From positions 682,001 to 746,000 of the forward strand of contig NC_017068.1 of assembly GCF_000284095.1 (NCBI RefSeq): a stretch of DNA of 64,000 nucleotides, written 5' to 3'. This document shows positions 60,850-64,000 of the stretch, one piece after another. Position 1 is the first letter of the stretch. Each line of letters starts with the position of its first letter. Below the pieces are notes generated by a model that did not search any database, had not been told where the DNA came from, and saw only the letters and a program-made list of their open reading frames with translations. Source of the stretch: Selenomonas ruminantium subsp. lactilytica TAM6421. GTDB taxonomy: Bacteria > Bacillota > Negativicutes > Selenomonadales > Selenomonadaceae. The position numbers and the translations under genes are program-made.

Positions 60850-61224
60850 ATGCAAGTTATCCATACTGATAATGCTCCAGCTGCTGTAGGTCCATACAGT
60901 CAGGCTATCAAGGCGGGCAATACCCTTTATCTTTCCGGACAGATTGCCATCAATCCGGCAGAGGGAAAGATTGTGGCGACGACAATCACTGAGCAGGCTG
61001 AGCAATGCTGCCGGAATATCGAAGCTGTGCTGAAGGCAGCCGGTACCGATATGAGCAAGGTGGTCAAGACGACCTGTTTCCTGGCTGAGATTGCTGATTT
61101 CAAGGCATTCAACGAAGTTTATGCCAAACATTTCATCAGCAAGCCTGCCAGAAGCTGCGTGGCGGTCAAAGACCTACCGGCAGGCGCTTTGTGCGAAGTA
61201 GAAGCAATCGTAGTTTTTGATTAA
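60850..61224 (+). CDS. ridA: RidA-family enamine/imine deaminase
   Basis: A 124-residue YjgF/YER057c/UK114 protein. PAAVGPYSQAIKAGNTLYLSG at the start and PARSCVAVKDLPAGALCEVEA at the end contain the conserved Arg and Glu of active RidA, which hydrolyses reactive 2-aminoacrylate from serine and threonine dehydratases. AGGAGGAATC precedes the ATG. Confidence 0.96.
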   Translation: MQVIHTDNAPAAVGPYSQAIKAGNTLYLSGQIAINPAEGKIVATTITEQAEQCCRNIEAVLKAAGTDMSKVVKTTCFLAEIADFKAFNEVYAKHFISKPARSCVAVKDLPAGALCEVEAIVVFD

Positions 61225-61264
61225 GGAAAAGAGGACTGTGAAATTTCACAGTCCTCTTTTCCTT
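61223..61264. terminator. Perfect 42-bp palindromic bidirectional terminator
   Basis: Arms 61223-61243 and 61244-61264 are exact reverse complements (outer AAGGAAAAGAGG, inner CTGTGAAA). It overlaps the ridA stop and the last codons and stop of the opposing gene. Confidence 0.92.
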
Positions 61265-62286
61265 AGGATCATCCTTACGATACAGGGATAACAGAGCATA
61301 ATAAAGAGCAATCTGGTCAGCTGATAAGCGGTCATGGTGGAACTGTCAGCACCCACCACCAAAGCCGTGATGCCAATCTCAGCTAGGCCGCCGGGGGCGG
61401 TAGAAAGGAAGGTGGTGGCAATATCTGATGGGGTGAGCAGGGAAAGGAGGACGCCCATGCCCATGGACACGGCCAGTACCAGCAGGACGCTGCCGATCAG
61501 TACCGGCCCCATGCCCTGATAGTCCCGGATCTTCCGCAGGTCGATGCTGCTGCCGATATAGCTGCCCACGCAGATCTGGGCCATATTCAGGTAATGCACC
61601 GGAATGACGGGGGCGGTGTGTCCGGAACAGACGATATAGATGGCCGTGGCCAATAGCGGGCCTAAAAGCGTGGCTGTAGGCAGATGAATCGCCTTGCCAA
61701 TGACTGCGCCAGCCACTGCCACCAGGGCGAAGATCAGCAGGTTGCCGGTATGCTCTACTGCCAAAAGATGCGCCGATTGCCCCGCAGAGGGCAGCACATG
61801 GATGGCCAGAAAGGGAATCACGAAGACCACGGACAGCATGCGCATGGTCTGCATGATGGTGACCGCCGTCAGGTCAGCTTCTTTCATTTCCGCTGCCAGG
61901 ATCACCATCTGGGACAGGCCGCCGGGGACGCAGCCCAAAAGGCAGCTGGTCAGGTTGATCTTCGTCCGGCGGTACATCAACCAGGCTGAAAAGATGCCGG
62001 CACAGATGGTGACAAAGGTTGCCAGCAGCATAAAGGGCAGCTGGTTTAGGATGGCCTGTCCTGTTTCCAGCGTAAAGGGGCGGCCCATGGAATAGCCCAG
62101 TGGAATCAGGGCGATATTGCGGAGCCAAAGGGGCCAGCGCAGCTTTCGCTTCAATGCCATCGCCGTAAGGGAAACGGCGATGATGGGCCCTAACGTCCAG
62201 GGTAAGGGAGCATTTATCTGCTCCAGCAGAAAACCGCCACAAGTGGCAATTATGATGGTGAGAAGAAAATCCTGCAAGTCATACAC
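61246..62286 (-). CDS. AbrB-family (COG3180) membrane permease
   Basis: A 346-residue protein with 10 or 11 membrane segments in two repeats, of the family once misnamed ammonia monooxygenase and now AbrB-duplication transporter. PLPWTLGPIIAVSLTAM near residue 28 and GCVPGGLSQMVILAAEMKEAD near 118 (mirrored by TAPGGLAEIGITALVVGAD near 300) are the family motifs. The substrate is unknown. Its last residues are encoded within the terminator palindrome. Confidence 0.88.
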   Translation of the reverse strand: MYDLQDFLLTIIIATCGGFLLEQINAPLPWTLGPIIAVSLTAMALKRKLRWPLWLRNIALIPLGYSMGRPFTLETGQAILNQLPFMLLATFVTICAGIFSAWLMYRRTKINLTSCLLGCVPGGLSQMVILAAEMKEADLTAVTIMQTMRMLSVVFVIPFLAIHVLPSAGQSAHLLAVEHTGNLLIFALVAVAGAVIGKAIHLPTATLLGPLLATAIYIVCSGHTAPVIPVHYLNMAQICVGSYIGSSIDLRKIRDYQGMGPVLIGSVLLVLAVSMGMGVLLSLLTPSDIATTFLSTAPGGLAEIGITALVVGADSSTMTAYQLTRLLFIMLCYPCIVRMILRKRGL

Positions 62287-62363
62287 GTCTTTCTATATAA
62301 ACAAAACTAATACGTATTTGATTTTATCATTAGCATGATGGGGAAGCAATGGCAATTTTATCT

Positions 62364-62392
62364 TTGACTTTTTGTTGTTTATGGGGTATACT
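62364..62392 (+). promoter_or_regulatory. Promoter of htpG
   Basis: TTGACT (62364-62369), 17 bases, TATACT (62387-62392), 12 bases before the CIRCE operator. Confidence 0.85.
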
Positions 62393-62404
62393 AAGCATTG
62401 TACG

Positions 62405-62431
62405 TTAGCACTCATTTGAAATGAGTGCTAA
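62405..62431 (+). promoter_or_regulatory. CIRCE operator (HrcA site)
   Basis: TTAGCACTC (62405-62413), 9 bases, GAGTGCTAA (62423-62431): the exact CIRCE consensus. Located at the transcription start of htpG, so HrcA should repress it at low temperature. Confidence 0.97.
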
Positions 62432-62475
62432 TCCTTACGTAAGCAAATAATTTTTATAAAGAGAGGCAATGACAA

Positions 62476-64000
62476 ATGGCTAAAGAAACCCATGAATTTC
62501 AAGCGGAAACAAAACAGCTTTTGGATTTGATGATTCATTCCATCTATACCAACCACGAGATTTTCCTGCGGGAGCTTATCTCCAACGCGTCAGACGCCAT
62601 TGATAAGGTACACTTTGCAAGCCTGACCAACCGCGATATCCTCGAAGGGGATGACAGCTACGAGATCTTCCTCGAGCCGGACAAGGAAAACCATACCCTG
62701 ACCATCCGCGATAACGGTATCGGCATGAGCCGTCAGGAAGTCATCGAAAATATCGGTACCATCGCCAAATCCGGCACCAAGGCCTTTATGGAACAGCTCA
62801 AGAAGGCCAAGGAAGCCAGTGAAGGCGGCGAGGGCAATACGGACAAGGAACTCATCGGCCAGTTTGGTGTCGGCTTCTATTCTGCCTTCATGGTGGCAGA
62901 AAAGGTGGTGATTGAAACCCGCAAGGCCGGCGAAACAGAAGGCACCCGTTGGGAATCCACAGGCGATGGTTCCTATAGCATCGAAGAATGCGATAAGGAA
63001 AAACGCGGCACTAGCATCACCATCACCTTGGGCAAGGAATTCTTCGGTGACGATGCTGAATCCGACTTCACGGAAAACTATACGCTGGAACGCCTGGTCA
63101 AGAAGTACAGCGACTATGTGCGTTACCCCATCAAGATGAACTTCGAGCATGAGGAAACACCGAAGGACGATGAGGGCAAGGAAATCGAAGGCGCTGAGAA
63201 GATCAAGACCATCGAATGCCGCACCCTGAACTCCATGCAGCCTCTTTGGACGAAGAATAAGTCTGATATCACGGAAGAAGAGTATAACGAATTCTTCAAG
63301 AATCAGTTCCACGAATGGGAAAAGCCCATGGAAGTGTTCCATACCAAGGCAGAAGGCTCCGTAGAATATACGGCTTTGTTGGCCATTCCGTCCCGTGCGC
63401 CGTTCAACCTCTATCATACGGACTATGAACCGGGCGTGCAGCTCTATTCCCGTCATGTGTTCATCATGGACAAGTGCAAGGATCTGCTGCCGGATTACCT
63501 GCGCTTCATGAAGGGCCTTGTGGATTCCCCGGATCTTTCCCTGAATATTTCCCGTGAACTCCTGCAGCAGAGCCGCGAACTCAAGGTTATCGGCAAGGCG
63601 CTGGAGAAGAACATCCTGAAATCCCTGGCCCGCAAGCTCAAGAACAAGCGTGAGGACTATGAGAAGTTCTGGAACGAATTCGGCAAGTCCCTGAAAATCG
63701 GTGTTTATAACAGCATGTATGCTGGCAGCGATACCATCGACAAGCTCAAAGACCTGCTGCTCTTTATGAGCTCCAAGGAAGGCAAACTGGTTACGCTCAA
63801 GGAATATGTGGAGCGTATGCCGGAAAGCCAGAAGAAGATTTACTATGCAACGGCTAAGGACAAGGAAACCATCGAGCATCTGCCCCAGATGGAAACCCTG
63901 CGCGACAAGGGCCTTGAAGTGCTCTATCTGCTCGATCCGGTAGATGAGTTCTGCATCGAAACCCTGCGGGAATACGAGGGCAAGAGCTTCCATTCCATCA
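62476..64000 (+). CDS. htpG: Chaperone HtpG (Hsp90), N-terminal part
   Basis: The frame runs off the window after 508 codons. HtpG is an ATP-driven dimeric chaperone. The N-terminal ATPase domain is complete: SNASDAIDKV (residues 36-45), RDNGIGMSR, GTIAKSGTK and GQFGVGFYSAFM. The middle domain includes LNISRELLQQSRELKVI near 355. GAGAGGCAATGACAA precedes the ATG. Regulation by CIRCE is clear; in B. subtilis htpG is not a CIRCE gene, so control differs here. Confidence 0.98.
   Translation, partial: MAKETHEFQAETKQLLDLMIHSIYTNHEIFLRELISNASDAIDKVHFASLTNRDILEGDDSYEIFLEPDKENHTLTIRDNGIGMSRQEVIENIGTIAKSGTKAFMEQLKKAKEASEGGEGNTDKELIGQFGVGFYSAFMVAEKVVIETRKAGETEGTRWESTGDGSYSIEECDKEKRGTSITITLGKEFFGDDAESDFTENYTLERLVKKYSDYVRYPIKMNFEHEETPKDDEGKEIEGAEKIKTIECRTLNSMQPLWTKNKSDITEEEYNEFFKNQFHEWEKPMEVFHTKAEGSVEYTALLAIPSRAPFNLYHTDYEPGVQLYSRHVFIMDKCKDLLPDYLRFMKGLVDSPDLSLNISRELLQQSRELKVIGKALEKNILKSLARKLKNKREDYEKFWNEFGKSLKIGVYNSMYAGSDTIDKLKDLLLFMSSKEGKLVTLKEYVERMPESQKKIYYATAKDKETIEHLPQMETLRDKGLEVLYLLDPVDEFCIETLREYEGKSFHSI

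Overview
The window looks like a chromosome segment of a Negativicutes bacterium (a diderm Firmicute), most probably Selenomonas or a close relative. Firmicute features: FtsEX-EnvC-Ctp order, RNase Y/YmdB/SpoVS, a CIRCE site before htpG, PPi-type phosphofructokinase, consensus TTGACA-17-TATAAT promoters. Diderm and motile features: a phosphoethanolamine-transferase-like enzyme, FliK and FlgD, a chemoreceptor. This assignment is inferred from gene content and protein resemblance; no search was run.

Layout. 1-2689: end of a thiamin-thiazole operon (thiH-tenI-thiF), then cysE. 2690-6936: a DhaL-like protein with no partner, gltX followed by two tRNA-Glu(CTC) genes, rsmD-coaD and a coiled-coil protein. 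6937-12353: a sugar-binding lipoprotein paired with a chemoreceptor, an RpiB-like isomerase lacking the usual Cys, yceD-rpmF, a DeoR regulator with a visible operator, and rpsT. 12384-21192: lepA-hemW, a cell-wall deacetylase and a penicillin-recognising hydrolase, an AI-2E permease with an M48 protease, and a P-loop kinase. 21271-29219: rny, ymdB, spoVS, a PHP phosphoesterase, a P-loop/Asp23 fusion, a P-type ATPase homologue that has lost its catalytic motifs, and a GGDEF protein. 29240-38915: ftsE-ftsX-envC-ctpA, a YgiB/YgiC-like pair, and a DeoR regulator overlapping an LtaS-like transferase.

38922-42103 is the clearest mobile-looking stretch. An intact PflA-like radical SAM gene is followed by an MntA/HepT-type toxin-antitoxin pair, and then by a diverged second copy of the 3' end of the same radical SAM gene. 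42175-45700: prmA-rsmE-mtaB and an OhrR-type peroxide sensor. 45822-54526: the phosphoethanolamine-transferase-like gene, a repeat-rich fliK with flgD, map-helicase, and PPi-phosphofructokinase behind a 13-bp inverted repeat that covers its ribosome binding site. 54599-55203 has no credible gene; it is a roughly 605-bp nested imperfect palindrome centred near 54897, the most unusual structure in the window. 55251-59287: a tRNA cluster (two initiator Met, Thr, elongator Met) and rpmG-secE-nusG-rplK-rplA-L10 leader-rplJ-rplL, which ends in a terminator and is not followed by rpoB. 59329-64000: a MATE exporter, ridA, an AbrB-family permease, and htpG (cut by the window end) under a CIRCE operator.

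I saw no rRNA, CRISPR array, prophage or transposase gene.
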